DNA of 5,049 nt from Nitrospirales bacterium. Its GTDB lineage: Bacteria; Nitrospirota; Nitrospiria; Nitrospirales; UBA8639. Position 1 is the stretch's first letter. Each line of letters opens with the position of its first letter. Position numbers and translations under genes: made by a program. The stretch is from assembly GCA_013817135.1 (NCBI GenBank), contig JACDDF010000230.1, forward strand, positions 1 to 5,049, given 5' to 3'. This document shows, piece by piece, positions 4,646-5,049 of the stretch. The notes below the pieces were generated by a model. The model was not told the DNA's origin. It did no database searches and saw only the letters and a list, made by a program, of their open reading frames with translations.

Positions 4646-4665
4646 TTGGGTCAAAAAATCTCGAA

Positions 4666-5049
4666 CTAGATGGTATGTCCCGCTTGGGGGCGATTACTGA
4701 GGCTCGGATGCACCAATCCCTCAGTAGTCAGCATGTTAATAGCATATATAGCGGCAGTTTCAAGGGCCAGGCGAATCACCTTAGTCGGGTCGAGAATACC
4801 AACTTCAAATAAGTCAGCATATTGCCCGGTAGTAACGTCAAAACCATAGCTTTTTTTCTTGCTCTTGAGCACCTTGCTAGTGACTTCCGCAGCATTCTCA
4901 TCGGCATTCGCACATATCTCGTGCAACGGCACTTCACAAGCCCGCTGAACAACCTTAACGCCCGCTTCCTCCTCTTTCTTGACGGCTAAATCCCGCAACA
5001 CAGATCCCGCGCGAAGGAGACCTATACCACCACCCGGGACGATCCCTTC
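4666..5049 (-). CDS. groEL: Chaperonin GroEL family, C-terminal 127 residues (cut by window edge), divergent
   Basis: GroEL forms a double-ring ATP-driven folding chamber in the cytoplasm. The minus frame is open from the right edge to TAG at 4666. It begins EGIVPGGGIGLLRA, the nucleotide-pocket glycine motif usually written VPGGG, and continues KKEEEAGVKVVQRACEVPL, GFDVTTGQYADL and VGILDPTKVIRLAL. This retains the ATP-contacting Asp of GILDPTK (Asp495 in E. coli). It ends in MLTTEGLVHPSLSNRPQAG and HTI. The usual helix SVAGLLLTTEA reads AIYAINMLTTEG, and the conserved Gly-Gly-Met tail is absent. No internal stop or frameshift is visible, so it may be a divergent paralogue with a shortened tail or a slowly decaying copy. 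The N-terminal ~75% lies outside the window. Confidence 0.86.
   Translation of the reverse strand, partial: EGIVPGGGIGLLRAGSVLRDLAVKKEEEAGVKVVQRACEVPLHEICANADENAAEVTSKVLKSKKKSYGFDVTTGQYADLFEVGILDPTKVIRLALETAAIYAINMLTTEGLVHPSLSNRPQAGHTI

Larger units (their letters stand above)
4461..4665. other. Non-coding spacer between the lexA-like remnant and groEL
   Basis: No gene is supported. The frame continuing from the lexA-like remnant has no family resemblance here. It contains two hairpin regions, listed separately, and no T-run immediately after either hairpin on either strand, so the ends of the converging transcripts are not clear. Confidence 0.4.

Noticed and set aside
4561..4812. Plus-strand frame of 83 codons running into groEL
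   Set aside because: Antisense to the groEL 3' end, with no ribosome site or similarity.

Overview
The window reads as chromosomal DNA of a Gram-negative bacterium. It carries proline biosynthesis, a MltF-type periplasmic lytic transglycosylase and GroEL. The LexA-like remnant, its GAAC-N4-GTTC operator and the general protein flavour recall Nitrospirota or Nitrospinota-like bacteria, but that placement is recollection and inference, not proof. Base composition is mixed: about 40% G+C in the small gene at 1701-1886 (24 of 60 bases at 1741-1800) and about 67% in the lexA-like remnant (40 of 60 at 4141-4200), which suggests patches of different age or origin.

Left part (1-2965), ordinary genes. 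A minus-strand gene running off the left edge encodes a secreted protein of unknown function (1-468), with a textbook Shine-Dalgarno. It is divergent from proC (824-1636), whose promoter is placed so that transcription should begin at or within a base or two of the ATG, giving a leaderless mRNA. A 61-residue conserved-looking small protein follows on the same strand (1701-1886). A membrane-anchored, catalytic-domain-only MltF-like lytic transglycosylase is at 2225-2965.

Right part (2966-4665), about 1.7 kb with no intact gene. In order it holds: a pyrimidine-rich stretch with a coding-like 33-codon tail; a 165-bp near-palindromic element with 19-20 bp terminal inverted repeats (3199-3363), probably a non-autonomous mobile element; a GC-rich 14-bp perfect hairpin acting as a minus-strand terminator (3659-3692); the last codons of a monomeric-type NADP isocitrate dehydrogenase, internally deleted and frameshifted (3740-3894, minus); and a plus-strand lexA-like gene (3954-4460) with an in-frame amber codon and a damaged C-terminus. 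The lexA remnant still carries its -35/-10 region with a perfect 16-bp GAAC-N4-GTTC palindrome between the boxes. A short region of hairpins follows.

Right edge (4666-5049, minus): the C-terminal 127 residues of a divergent GroEL-family chaperonin lacking the usual Gly-Met tail.

The window therefore moves from housekeeping genes into a decay zone. I do not see a complete novel system. The most notable signals are the decaying SOS-repressor locus with an intact operator, the palindromic element, the isocitrate dehydrogenase relic with its own terminator, and the leaderless proC arrangement.
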